Source of the DNA: DTU053 sp012520115
Lineage (GTDB): Bacteria > Bacillota > Clostridia > Oscillospirales > Acutalibacteraceae
NCBI GenBank assembly: GCA_050953725.1
Contig: JBMNNB010000003.1
Location: 682,001-746,000, forward strand
Length of the DNA stretch: 64,000 bases
Direction of reading: 5' to 3'
The notes beneath the pieces were generated by a model that had not been told where the DNA came from, searched no databases, and worked only from the letters and a program-made list of their open reading frames with translations. Positions within the stretch are counted from its first letter, which is position 1. Each line of letters begins with the position of its first letter. Below, one piece after another: positions 41,198-49,397 of this stretch. The position numbers and the translations under genes are program-made.

Positions 41198-42550
41198 TTA
41201 CTTAAAGAACTCGTCAAGACCTGCGCCTGTCATACCGTAGCGGCGCATCTTCTTGGAGCCCATTTTGCCGTTGAGGCTCTTAAACAGCTTCTGCATCTGC
41301 CTGTGCTGATTGAGCACACGGTTTACGTCCTCAACTTTAAGTCCGCAGCCGGCGGCAATGCGCTTTTTGCGGGAGGGGTTAATGATTTCGGGCTTTCTGC
41401 GCTCCTGAGGCGTCATGGAGAGTATTATTGCCTCGGTCTTTTTAAGATGACTGTCGTCAATGTCAGTCTCCTTCACCTTTTTGTTTATGCCCGGAATCAT
41501 CATCAATAATTCCTTGATTGAGCCCATTTTCTTCATTTCACGAAGCTGACTGAGTAAATCCTCAAGGTCGAACTTGTTCTTCATCAGGTTCTCTTCAAGC
41601 TCTTTTGCCTTCTTCTCGTCAAGGTTCATCTCAGCCTTCTCAATCAAAGAGAGAACGTCGCCCATGCCGAGTATCCTCGAGGCCATACGGTCGGGATAGA
41701 AAACATCCAGAGCGTCGAGCTTTTCGCCCAGACCCACGAACTTAATGGGCTTGCCGGTAACAGCCCTTGCGGAGAGTGCGGCGCCGCCCCTTGTGTCGCC
41801 GTCCAGCTTAGTAAGGACAATGCCGTCAATGCCGAGAGCCTCATTAAAGGAGGCTGCCACGTTTACGGCGTCCTGACCGGTCATTGAGTCGACAACAAGC
41901 AGAATCTCATGGGGCTTAACCTCTGCCTTGATGTTCTTCAGCTCGTTCATGAGCTGCTCATCAATGTGCAGACGGCCTGCCGTATCAAGGAACACATAGT
42001 CGTAGCCCTTGTCCTTAGCGAGCTTTATGGCTTCCTTCGCTATAATGACGGGGTTTTCGGTACCCATCTCAAAGACGGGAACGCCTGCCTGCTCGCCCAC
42101 CACCTGAAGCTGCTTGATAGCAGCGGGACGGTAGATGTCGCAGGCTGCGAGCAGGGGATGATGCCCCTGATTTTTAAGCCTTAGAGCGATTTTTGCGCTG
42201 TGAGTCGTCTTACCTGAACCCTGAAGGCCGCACATCATAACGATTGTGGGCGGGTGAGGTGCAGAAGAAAGGCGGGCCTGAGTGCCACCCATCAAGTTGG
42301 TAAGCTCCTCATTGACTATTTTTATAACCATCTGAGCGGGGGTCAGACTCTCCATAACCTGTGAGCCTATCGCCCTCTCGGTGACGGTGGCCGTGAAATC
42401 CTTTGCCACCTTGTAGCTGACGTCCGCTTCGAGCAGTGCAAGGCGAACCTCACGCATTGCGAGCTTAACATCCGATTCGGTAAGCGTGCCCTTGCTTCTC
42501 AGCTTTTTAAAGGCGGCCTCCAGCTTATCCGAAAGACCTTCAAATGCCAT
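41198..42550 (-). CDS. ffh: signal recognition particle GTPase Ffh
   Basis: This 450-residue SRP54 protein targets nascent membrane proteins with SRP RNA and FtsY. It contains the N domain (1-85), G domain with G1 MCGLQGSGKTT near residue 105 and G3 FLDTAGRL near 190, the TKLDGDTRGGAALS G4 segment, and a methionine-rich M domain from about 300 (MKKMGSIKELLMMIPGINKK). RNA-binding GCGLKVEDVNRVL is clear. It follows ylxM with an AAGGAG site. Confidence 0.97.
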   Translation of the reverse strand: MAFEGLSDKLEAAFKKLRSKGTLTESDVKLAMREVRLALLEADVSYKVAKDFTATVTERAIGSQVMESLTPAQMVIKIVNEELTNLMGGTQARLSSAPHPPTIVMMCGLQGSGKTTHSAKIALRLKNQGHHPLLAACDIYRPAAIKQLQVVGEQAGVPVFEMGTENPVIIAKEAIKLAKDKGYDYVFLDTAGRLHIDEQLMNELKNIKAEVKPHEILLVVDSMTGQDAVNVAASFNEALGIDGIVLTKLDGDTRGGAALSARAVTGKPIKFVGLGEKLDALDVFYPDRMASRILGMGDVLSLIEKAEMNLDEKKAKELEENLMKNKFDLEDLLSQLREMKKMGSIKELLMMIPGINKKVKETDIDDSHLKKTEAIILSMTPQERRKPEIINPSRKKRIAAGCGLKVEDVNRVLNQHRQMQKLFKSLNGKMGSKKMRRYGMTGAGLDEFFK

Positions 42551-42581
42551 AGTTTTCTCCTTATATTTAAAGCTTTTGCAA

Positions 42582-42944
42582 TTATTCGCAAAGAGCCGTT
42601 GCTATCGATTTGATTCTGACCGTAGAGTCGTTAATCTCACGGGAAAGGCCGTGGTTAAGGTTGTATTCATTAATCTGTGCGGCGCAGGCGATGATTTCCT
42701 CAAGTCCCGCACGGACCTGCTCAAACCTTTTGACAAGACCGAGCATCTCCTCCATTTTGTAAAGCTGCGTTTCGGCCCTCTTTATGGAGTCACGGACGCC
42801 CTGCCGTGTAATGCCTACGTTTTCGGCGATTTCGGAAAGGGACAGGTCGTTGTTGTAATAGTCTTCAAGAAACTCCCTCTGCTTTTGGGTGAGCATGTCG
42901 CCGTAAAAATCCAGTAAAACTGAAATCTCTATATTCTTTGCCAC
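42582..42944 (-). CDS. ylxM: YlxM family DNA-binding protein, ffh partner
   Basis: This 120-residue protein starts at GTG 42942-42944, after AGGAGGGC. It has the YlxM pattern: LLDFYGDMLTQKQREFLEDY at 10-29, then a sigma-region-4-like helix-turn-helix (LSEIAENVGITRQGVRDSIK). It is encoded beside ffh throughout Firmicutes and may modulate SRP. It is the first gene of the operon and follows a consensus promoter. Confidence 0.93.
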   Translation of the reverse strand: MAKNIEISVLLDFYGDMLTQKQREFLEDYYNNDLSLSEIAENVGITRQGVRDSIKRAETQLYKMEEMLGLVKRFEQVRAGLEEIIACAAQINEYNLNHGLSREINDSTVRIKSIATALCE

Positions 42945-42969
42945 CGAAAAGCCCTCCTGAAGATAGTTT

Positions 42970-42995
42970 GCTGTAAAGCAAATAGACTTTACAGC
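42970..42995 (-). promoter_or_regulatory. perfect inverted repeat at the ylxM-ffh transcription start
   Basis: GCTGTAAAG and CTTTACAGC flank an eight-base spacer, beginning a few bases after the -10 of the ylxM promoter on the minus strand. It could be an operator or a leader hairpin. Confidence 0.55.
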
Positions 42996-43000
42996 TTCGT

Positions 43001-43029
43001 ATTATACTAAATCGTCCCTGTGTTGTCAA
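43001..43029 (-). promoter_or_regulatory. consensus promoter of the ylxM-ffh operon
   Basis: On the minus strand TTGACA (43029-43024), a 17-base spacer and TATAAT (43006-43001) form a perfect promoter about 60 bases before ylxM. Confidence 0.9.
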
Positions 43030-43134
43030 GGAATTTATTATATTTCCTCAAAATTCTATCAATCCCCCACATTTTCAGCATATATATGTTAATTGAGGCA
43101 CATTAAAAAGTAAAGACGGGAAAGGGTGAATTTT

Positions 43135-43347
43135 ATGATAACAAGAGGCTCCGACGACCAGCTGAACGAGCTTATTGCAACACTCAAGTCCTACGACAAA
43201 GATAAGCTGTCAGCCTTTGTTGACAGAAACTTAGATTCGCAGAAAAAGAAAAAGCTCGAAGAAATACTGTCCGACGAGAAAAAAATGAAGCAGATGCTGA
43301 ATACGGATATGGGCAGGGAATTACTGAAAAAATTTGAGGAGGGGTAA
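43135..43347 (+). CDS. small charged hypothetical protein, 70 residues
   Basis: The protein starts at ATG 43135, spaced seven bases from AAAGGGTG. It is charged and helical (LNELIATLKSYDKDKLSAFV; KKKKLEEILSDEKKMKQML) and has no known family. It is the first of three collinear genes (43135-44686); the others are equally uncharacterised. Similar K/E-rich small proteins occur in clostridial genomes next to long acidic partners, but no role is known. Confidence 0.65.
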   Translation: MITRGSDDQLNELIATLKSYDKDKLSAFVDRNLDSQKKKKLEEILSDEKKMKQMLNTDMGRELLKKFEEG

Positions 43348-43375
43348 AGAGACTAAGCCGTAAAGGAGTGAAAGC

Positions 43376-43792
43376 ATGGATATAAACGAGTTATTGTCCT
43401 CTTTGAGTCCCGACGACATGGAAAAGCTCAAGGAGACAGCCGCATCGATGCTCGGCAAGGGCGATGAAAGTGATAAGGTCAGCTCCCTGCTCGACAGCTT
43501 CAGGGGCTCCGAAAGTGCCTCATCAAAGCACGACGATGACAATATGGGCAGCGATGCACAGATGGTAAGCGCCCTTGTCTCAAAAATAGGCGCAGGCAAC
43601 GCAATGCCTCAGCTGTTGAAGGCGGTATCCGCCCTCGAAAACACAAAGAACATAAAGGACGCAAGGTCGGACTTTCTTTTTGCCTTAAAGCCCCTGTTAA
43701 AAAAGCAAAGGCACAGTAAGGTCGACGAAGCGGTAAAAATAATGCGCCTTTTCAGTATTCTGCCGATTCTAAAGAGCGATGACAGGTATTAA
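43376..43792 (+). CDS. hypothetical helical protein, 138 residues
   Basis: This protein opens MDINELLSSLSPDDMEKLKE, has a Ser/Asp-rich linker at about 38-60, and ends with a helical part containing DARSDFLFALKPLLKKQRHS. It starts after AAAGGAG. It lies between the 70-residue and the 289-residue genes in one operon. Function unknown. Confidence 0.68.
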   Translation: MDINELLSSLSPDDMEKLKETAASMLGKGDESDKVSSLLDSFRGSESASSKHDDDNMGSDAQMVSALVSKIGAGNAMPQLLKAVSALENTKNIKDARSDFLFALKPLLKKQRHSKVDEAVKIMRLFSILPILKSDDRY

Positions 43793-43816
43793 CTTCGGCG
43801 AAAGGGGGCAGGTCAG

Positions 43817-44686
43817 ATGAATGATAACGGCTCTAAGGGCCCTTCCTCCAAGGATATTTTCGAAATGCAAAGGGAGGCCGAAGAAAGGGTAAGGCGGATA
43901 CAGCAGCAGGCAAAAAGGGCAGCCGAGCAGCTGAATGAGGAGCTGTCCGGGGAGAAAAAGACACCTCCCGCAAGCAGTCTTTCGCCGCTGCCCGGTGAGA
44001 AGAAGACGCCTCCCGCAAGCAGTCTATCGCCGCTGCCCGTCAGAGAGAGCGTGTCTTTGAGTGCGAGCGAGGACTTAAAGCGGTACAGGGTGTCATACAG
44101 AAACGGCTTTATAGGCAGGAACTACCCGGAGGCCTTTGAGGACAGGGAAGAAGACACAGAGCCTCAGGACGAAGGCCCTGAAAGGAGAGGTGACGGCGAG
44201 TTGAGGGAAAGGGATATTTATAGTGAAGCGCAGTCGGTGCATGTTTCAGTGCCTTCAAGGCCCGGCAGCAGGCGAGTCTCCGATTTTCTAAGCCCGGAGG
44301 ATCGGGAGAAGGAGTTCAGAAAAAAGCATTACATATCAATGCCCACCGAGATTCCCGACAGATACAGGTATGTTGTCCCGGGCAAAAAAGCGGGGGACAG
44401 GGCGGATTTAAGGGATAAGCCGATGCACAAAAGAGGCGGAGCCGAGAGCAGAGAGGAGTCCGAAGCCGATCGCCGTCAGCCCCTTGACCTGCCCGACAGA
44501 GACAGGGACTCAGTTGACTTTAGTTTGGGTCAAAGCAAGGGCATAGCCTCCCTTGCTGGCGCCCTGAACCTCAATGCGAACGCCCTTGACAGCGATGAAA
44601 TGCTGCTTTTGACCCTAATTTTGCTGCTCGCCGAGGAGGGAGCGGACATCGGCCTGATAATCGCACTGATGTACATATTGGTGTAA
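43817..44686 (+). CDS. disordered acidic/basic protein with hydrophobic C-terminal helix
   Basis: This 289-residue protein has a short coiled-coil start (EMQREAEERVRRIQQQAKRA), then an exact tandem of the peptide EKKTPPASSLSPLP, then a charged disordered middle to about 235, and a final hydrophobic helix (DEMLLLTLILLLAEEGADIG, then LIIALMYILV). Such leucine-rich end segments recur in small Clostridia proteins and may insert into membranes. It is the last gene of the three-gene set. A 190-bp imperfect copy of its 3' end follows directly. Confidence 0.7.
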   Translation: MNDNGSKGPSSKDIFEMQREAEERVRRIQQQAKRAAEQLNEELSGEKKTPPASSLSPLPGEKKTPPASSLSPLPVRESVSLSASEDLKRYRVSYRNGFIGRNYPEAFEDREEDTEPQDEGPERRGDGELRERDIYSEAQSVHVSVPSRPGSRRVSDFLSPEDREKEFRKKHYISMPTEIPDRYRYVVPGKKAGDRADLRDKPMHKRGGAESREESEADRRQPLDLPDRDRDSVDFSLGQSKGIASLAGALNLNANALDSDEMLLLTLILLLAEEGADIGLIIALMYILV

Positions 44687-44694
44687 TCTGACCC

Positions 44695-44893
44695 TTTACC
44701 TGCCGACAGGCGAGGGGACTCAGATTAGTTTAGTGCAGACCGCAGAAAGGGCATAGCCTCCCTTGCAGGCGCCCTGAATCTCAATGCGAACGCCCATGAC
44801 AGCGATGAAATGCTGCTTTTGACCCTAATTTTGCTGCTCGCCGAGGAGGGAGCGGACTTCGGCCTGATAATCGCACTGATGACATATTAGTGT
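44695..44893 (+). pseudogene. partial tandem duplicate of the preceding gene's 3' end
   Basis: The stretch repeats 44490-44690 almost base for base (shared GGGCATAGCCTCCCTTGC, then GCCCTGAA-CTCAATGCGAAC and onward to GCACTGATG). It has a shifted, stop-interrupted frame and no start. It is a decayed duplicate rather than a gene. Confidence 0.8.
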
Positions 44894-44974
44894 AATTTGT
44901 TAAGGGGGAGGGTAGACAATCAAAAGGCAGACTTGCCTACACTGTCTTAGTAAAGGGGGGTACTGTTCGGCTCA

Positions 44975-45003
44975 AAAACCCTGCTACAAGGCAGGGTTTT
45001 TTG
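44975..45003 (+). terminator. terminator after the three-gene cluster
   Basis: AAACCCTGC and GCAGGGTTT flank a six-base loop, followed by six T. Confidence 0.85.
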
Positions 45004-46200
45004 CTGCCCCAAACCAGCAAGCCCCCTCACAGACTACCTCCGCAAATATGCCAAAACCTCTCAACCCGCCAATTCAAACCCCGCACCCCTCCCGCCAAAC
45101 CGAGGGAGACCACGCCTCGCCCTTTGCCGCCTCACGTCACACCCAACCGCCCTGCCCGCCCATCCTTCGGCGCACCGTCGACCCCGCTCACATCAAGCTG
45201 AGCGGCACCACTACACCCCCGCACCACCCACCCGCCGTGCCGTGGGCGAATCCCCCACCGCCCGACAAACCGAGGGAGACCACGCCTCGCCCTTTGCCGC
45301 CTCACGTCACACCCAACCGCCCCGCCCGCCCATCCTTCGGCGCACCGTCGACCCCGCTCACATCAAGCTGAGCGGCACCACTACACCCCCGCACCACCCA
45401 CCCGCCGTGCCGTGGGCGAATCCCCCACCGCCCAACAAACCGAGGGAGACCACGCCTCGCCCTTTGCCGCCTCACGTCACACCCAACCGCCCTGCCCGCC
45501 CATCCTTCGGCGCACCGTCGACCCCGCTCACATCAAGCTGAGCGGCACCACTACACCCCCGCACCACCCACCCGCCCTGCCGTGGGCGAATCCCCCACCG
45601 CCCAACAAACCGAGGGAGACCACGCCTCGCCCTTTGCCGCCTCACGTCACACCCAACCGCCCTGCCCGCCCATCCTTCGGCGCACCGTCGACCCCGCTCA
45701 CATCAAGCTGAGCGGCACCACTACACCCCCGCACCACCCACCCGCCGTGCCGTGGGCGAATCCCGCCCCACCCGCCGACACTCCCACGCCGTCTCTCCCA
45801 CGTCACACCTCGGCACCCAGCCCGCCGAGGGCGCACCCCGCACCGCCCCCGCAAGCAACCAACCCGAATTTCACATCGCAGCCCCGCCCGCCAACCCCTC
45901 TCCCGCCTCCAAGACGAAAGGGACGAGCCACCCTTTCACCGACCGCAAGTCCCCCTCGTTGTCGAATTTTGTCGCTTTTCTGCCCTCATGGAAAGGATAA
46001 ACCCGTCAACCGTCTATTGCACGCACGCAGATACCAAGCCCGCCCTGCCGTGGGCGAATCCCACCCGCCAGCCAGCTCCCCCACGCCGTCAACACTTAAC
46101 CAACCGCCCCTCCTGCCACTGCGAGAGCAAACCCGACCACCCGTTGACCCGCCCAGCACACCCTCGTTGTCGAATTTTGTCGGCTATTTTCCTTCTTTGC
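45004..46200. repeat. C-rich intergenic island with 170-bp tandem repeat
   Basis: Four copies of a 170-base unit run head to tail from about 45100 to 45770; for example CGAGGGAGACCACGCCTCGC begins at 45101, 45271, 45441 and 45611. The copies differ by only a few bases. The period is not a multiple of three, so the same translated peptide appears in shifted overlapping frames; this argues against coding. The rest of the island (45004-45100, 45770-46200) is equally C-rich, with CCGTGGGCGAATCCC words recurring. The plus strand carries nearly all the C. Confidence 0.88.
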
Positions 46201-46310
46201 TGTCGGAAAAATTAAGTATCCCTGTCAGCCGTTTTACTCGGCAAAATAATTTACTTTTTGTTTGACACGGCGGCATTATTTGGTTAATATGAAGTAAAAG
46301 GAGGGATAAT

Positions 46311-47279
46311 ATGCTCGATTCATTATTAGCATTCAGGGAACAGAGGATGCTTCAAAGACTTTCCGAAGCCATGCGTGGGGCATATCCGGTTCACGCCCCC
46401 GGTACCTCACCCATAACCAAGCTTGTCGCCATGGTGGTCGTCATATCGGAGCTTTTAGGCGCACTGTTTTTCGGCTATCCGCAGACCCCGAGAGGCCAGG
46501 CAATAAACCTTGACGAGTGGGAGCTTGTCTGGAGCGACGAATTTGACGGCGAAAGCCTTGATATATCCAAATGGAAGAGCTGCTACGGCAATATACCGAG
46601 AAGAGGCGGCTTCTGGGACGACGACCAGTCTTTCGTACAGGACGGCAATCTTATCATCAGAACGGAATATAAGGAGAACGGCCGCATGGGCAGCGGATGG
46701 TACACCGGTGCCATTGAGACAAAGGGCCTTTTCGAGCAGCAGTACGGCTATTTCGAGGTAAGCTGCATCTGCCCCGGCGGCGTAGGCCTCTGGGCTGCCT
46801 TCTGGATGATGAGCGACGGTGTGTTCGCCACTCCCGACGGCACGGCAAATGACGGCGGAGAGATAGATATTTTCGAGTCCTTCTTCTATAATCAGGGACG
46901 TTCCCACGATGCAATCAGTTCCGCCGTTCACTTCGACGGCTACGGGGATGCGCACCAATCCGTGCTTGTCGGACATTACAAGGGCAGGAACATCTATACA
47001 GAGTACAACACCTACGGCCTTGAGTGGAACGAAAACGAGCTTATCTTCTATGTAAACGGTGTCGAGACCGACAGGCTCACGGGCAAATGGGTGCCGCATG
47101 TCGCCGAGTACCTCCTTCTCTCCGTTGAGGTTGCTGGACAGGTCAAGAACATAAACGGCGCCGAAGTGCCTGTTCTGGACCCGAACAACAATATAGAAGA
47201 CAACGATATGAGCATCTTCCCCCTTGACTTTAAGGTGGACTATGTCAGGGTATACCAGAGGAAGGATGCAATAGCCTGA
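46311..47279 (+). CDS. GH16 family endo-beta-glucanase-like enzyme, membrane-anchored
   Basis: The protein has 322 residues: about 34 N-terminal cytosolic residues, a membrane segment at about 35-57, then a GH16 beta-jelly-roll. The catalytic motif DGGEIDIFES gives nucleophile E184, helper D186 and acid/base E189, the ExDxxE pattern of laminarinase/licheninase members. LVWSDEFDGESLDISKWKS at the start and FKVDYVRVYQ at the end are family marks. It likely cuts beta-1,3- or mixed-linkage glucans outside the membrane. AAAAGGAGG precedes the ATG. It is monocistronic with a terminator. Confidence 0.9.
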   Translation: MLDSLLAFREQRMLQRLSEAMRGAYPVHAPGTSPITKLVAMVVVISELLGALFFGYPQTPRGQAINLDEWELVWSDEFDGESLDISKWKSCYGNIPRRGGFWDDDQSFVQDGNLIIRTEYKENGRMGSGWYTGAIETKGLFEQQYGYFEVSCICPGGVGLWAAFWMMSDGVFATPDGTANDGGEIDIFESFFYNQGRSHDAISSAVHFDGYGDAHQSVLVGHYKGRNIYTEYNTYGLEWNENELIFYVNGVETDRLTGKWVPHVAEYLLLSVEVAGQVKNINGAEVPVLDPNNNIEDNDMSIFPLDFKVDYVRVYQRKDAIA

Positions 47280-47306
47280 TAATAAAAAGTTGACAGAGTA
47301 AAAGCC

Positions 47307-47335
47307 AAAACCCCTGCTGCATGCAGGGGTTTTTT
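47307..47335 (+). terminator. terminator after the GH16 gene
   Basis: AACCCCTGC and GCAGGGGTT flank a TGCAT loop; six T follow. Confidence 0.88.
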
Positions 47336-47339
47336 GTTT

Positions 47340-48080
47340 GGACTCAGGCCTGAAAAAAGTCCATATACATAAAAAACTGCCGAAAATTGTGCAGAAAGCA
47401 TAAAAATTTTCAGTGTTTACATGTGTTTGTACTTAATATCTACCAAATGTAAAATCTAACCCATTAAATCCCGTAATTACGGGATTTTTTCATCTTGTTA
47501 ACAAAAAGTTTATAATTTATAAACAAATATAATCAATTTATGGGGGTTTTTGGGAGATTCTTGGGAGGTTTCGGGATTATCATGTGAACACCTGGAAAAA
47601 AATGTCCAAAAACTGGAAAATAGGAAGATATGAGCCGAAATAGATAAAATTCTGTATTTTGCAGCAATTTTCTTGTGTCACTGATGTTTGCACAGTTATA
47701 AGCAGACCGGTTAAAGGGACCGCCACCTTTTCCGGCTTTTTTCAACTTGTGAACTAACTTCCTCAAGTACATCTTGTCAGCTGCTCAGTACAATACCTGA
47801 ATTTGCAAAAAAATTCGGAATTTAATCTTTTCTCAGATAAAAGCCGCTGCCTGCCATCGGCTGCACGGTCTATGGCGAATATCCCTGCACCCGCATAAGT
47901 AATAGCGGATAATTTTTGCGACTGTGAAATCCACTGTATATTGCTGACAAATGAATTCGACCGAATTGCGGGGCTGTTTTCCCGAACTGACAGATAAGTG
48001 TTCTTGTTTCCGGAAACAACAGGCTTGCAGAAAGGAACAGTCATTTGTAAGGCATATAACAAACTTTAGGAGGTAGTAAC
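47340..48080. other. AT-rich intergenic region
   Basis: About 740 bases without a supported gene. It contains one strong stem (AAATCCCGTAATTACGGGATTT at 47466-47487, then T) that could stop transcription, and GC-richer stretches near 47830-47900. No riboswitch class was recognised. A reverse-strand frame at 47763-48062 is rejected for lack of a ribosome site. Confidence 0.5.
47464..47490 (+). terminator. orphan stem-loop terminator
   Basis: AATCCCGTAATTACGGGATT forms a palindromic hairpin followed by a T run. It may end a short transcript or read-through from the GH16 gene. Confidence 0.55.
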
Positions 48081-48494
48081 ATGACTGAATGTAAAAAGAA
48101 AAAAGGCTTGAACCATACCTTTACTAAAAAGGCAATCTTATTCCTTATGGTCCTGTCCCTTATGGTCGGATTCTGTTCGCTATATGCAAGCGCCGGTGTC
48201 ATTTATCTTGATGATGACGATGTTGTAGTATATAGCGATGTTAAGTTCAAGGAGATAGCGAGCGGAGGCTCTCATACGCTCGGAGTGGGCATGGACGGGC
48301 TATTGTATGCCTGGGGCAGCAATGACAGCGGCCAGCTCGGCAACGGTACAACGACCGCTGCCAATACGCCGCAGCATATAATCGTAGGTACTAATGTCGC
48401 CAAAATTGCCTGCGGTGCTGCACATTCAGTAGCCATGTCCCCCAACGGCAAGCTTCCCGTACACCATTACAGGAGATGCTACTCTGTATGCTAA
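48081..48494 (+). CDS. RCC1-repeat surface protein, 5' fragment
   Basis: The first 137 codons give a signal sequence (KKAILFLMVLSLMVGFCSLY), then RCC1-type beta-propeller repeats (ASGGSHTLGVGMDGLLYAWG; SNDSGQLGNGTTTAANTPQH). At about 48453 the frame leaves the RCC1 pattern and runs into short unrelated codons. The natural continuation lies in the next frame (48454-49107) and encodes InlB-type repeats, so this is the 5' part of a frameshifted or internally deleted gene. GGAGGTAG precedes the ATG. Such proteins are extracellular, with adhesion-like roles inferred. Confidence 0.7.
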   Translation: MTECKKKKGLNHTFTKKAILFLMVLSLMVGFCSLYASAGVIYLDDDDVVVYSDVKFKEIASGGSHTLGVGMDGLLYAWGSNDSGQLGNGTTTAANTPQHIIVGTNVAKIACGAAHSVAMSPNGKLPVHHYRRCYSVC

Positions 48495-49107
48495 GTGGAC
48501 AGTCAACTCATACACAGTATCCTTTGAGACAAACGGCGGTTCTGCTATCAATCCCATTACATTAGACTATGGCTCAACCATAGGCACAGCGCCGATTACC
48601 ACAAAGGACGGATTTATCTTCGACGGCTGGTTCACAGACAGCTCACTTACAACGCCTGCCACCTTCCCGTATACAATTACAGGAGATGCAACGCTGTATG
48701 CTAAGTGGACAGTCGCTCCCGTCCGCTATACCGTTACCTACAATGCCAACGGCGCAACCGGCGGCACAGCTCCGACAGACGCAAATGAATATCTTTCCGG
48801 AGCCGAGGCAACTGTTCTGGACAACACCGGCACACTTGTAAAAATCGGTTACAGATTTGTCGGCTGGAACACAGAGCCGGACGGCTCAGGTACCACCTAT
48901 GCACCCGGAGACCTGCTGAATATCGGTGACGGGAACATAACCCTGTTTGCAATGTGGGAGCAGGAGGACAACGGAAACGGCGGCGGAAACGGCGGCGGAA
49001 ACAACAAGTCCTGCTGGCAGCGCTTCTTAGACTGCCTCTATAGAATTCGTGACTTCTTCCTCGAACTGGTTGATGCCCATTACAGCTTCATAGATAAAAT
49101 ATTCTAA
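48454..49107 (+). pseudogene. InlB-type repeat 3' fragment of the RCC1 gene
   Basis: An open frame of 217 codons without its own start, in the +1 frame relative to the upstream gene. It encodes two or three InlB/Flg_new beta-grasp repeats (FPYTITGDATLYAKWTV twice, at 48454 and 48664; VRYTVTYNANGATGGTAP; GYRFVGWNTEPDGSGTTYAP), a Gly/Asn linker, and a final helix (CWQRFLDCLYRIRDFFLELV). The junction near 48453 could be a deletion between repeats or a base error. Confidence 0.7.
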
Positions 49108-49351
49108 GTATTCTAAGCAGAATTGCGGCGAATAGGACAAGCTTTTAATGGTTGCTGCTGCTTTCTCATCTTATTCGCCGCTTTCCTCCTTAAACACCGA
49201 CAAAGCGAAAACTCTTTGCATTGTCCGAAGCCGCAGGGCGGTAAGCGGCGACGGTCTTGCAAAGTGTGCCCGAAAACGCTTCGACAGAAGCAAAAAAAAT
49301 GATTAATCACGAAAGATGTACTGCATGGGCTTTGCGTGCGGCAGCAAAGCC

Positions 49352-49386
49352 GAAAAAAAGCCCTCTGTCAGCTGACAGAGGGCTTG
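49352..49386 (-). terminator. terminator after gpmI
   Basis: The palindrome AGCCCTCTGTCAGCTGACAG with its match GAGGGCT is followed on the minus strand by seven T. It ends the glycolytic operon. The 290 bases between it and the InlB fragment hold no supported gene. Confidence 0.88.
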
Positions 49387-49397
49387 AGCCTTTTATT

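Noticed and set aside
45100..45770. CRISPR array
   Set aside because: The repeat unit is 170 bases with no spacers, and no cas genes are present.
45001..46265. Pro/Thr-rich frames over the 170-bp array
   Set aside because: The period is not divisible by three and identical peptides appear in shifted overlapping frames.
47820..47910. c-di-GMP-type riboswitch upstream of the RCC1 gene
   Set aside because: Some GC-rich words suggested it, but the conserved core and tetraloop receptor could not be matched.
47763..48062. Reverse-strand frame of 99 codons upstream of the RCC1 gene
   Set aside because: No ribosome site, no domain, composition unlike neighbours, and it overlaps the 5' flank of the RCC1 gene.
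49113..49310. Reverse-strand frame of 65 codons after the InlB fragment
   Set aside because: Cys/Arg-rich shadow with no ribosome site or homologous pattern.
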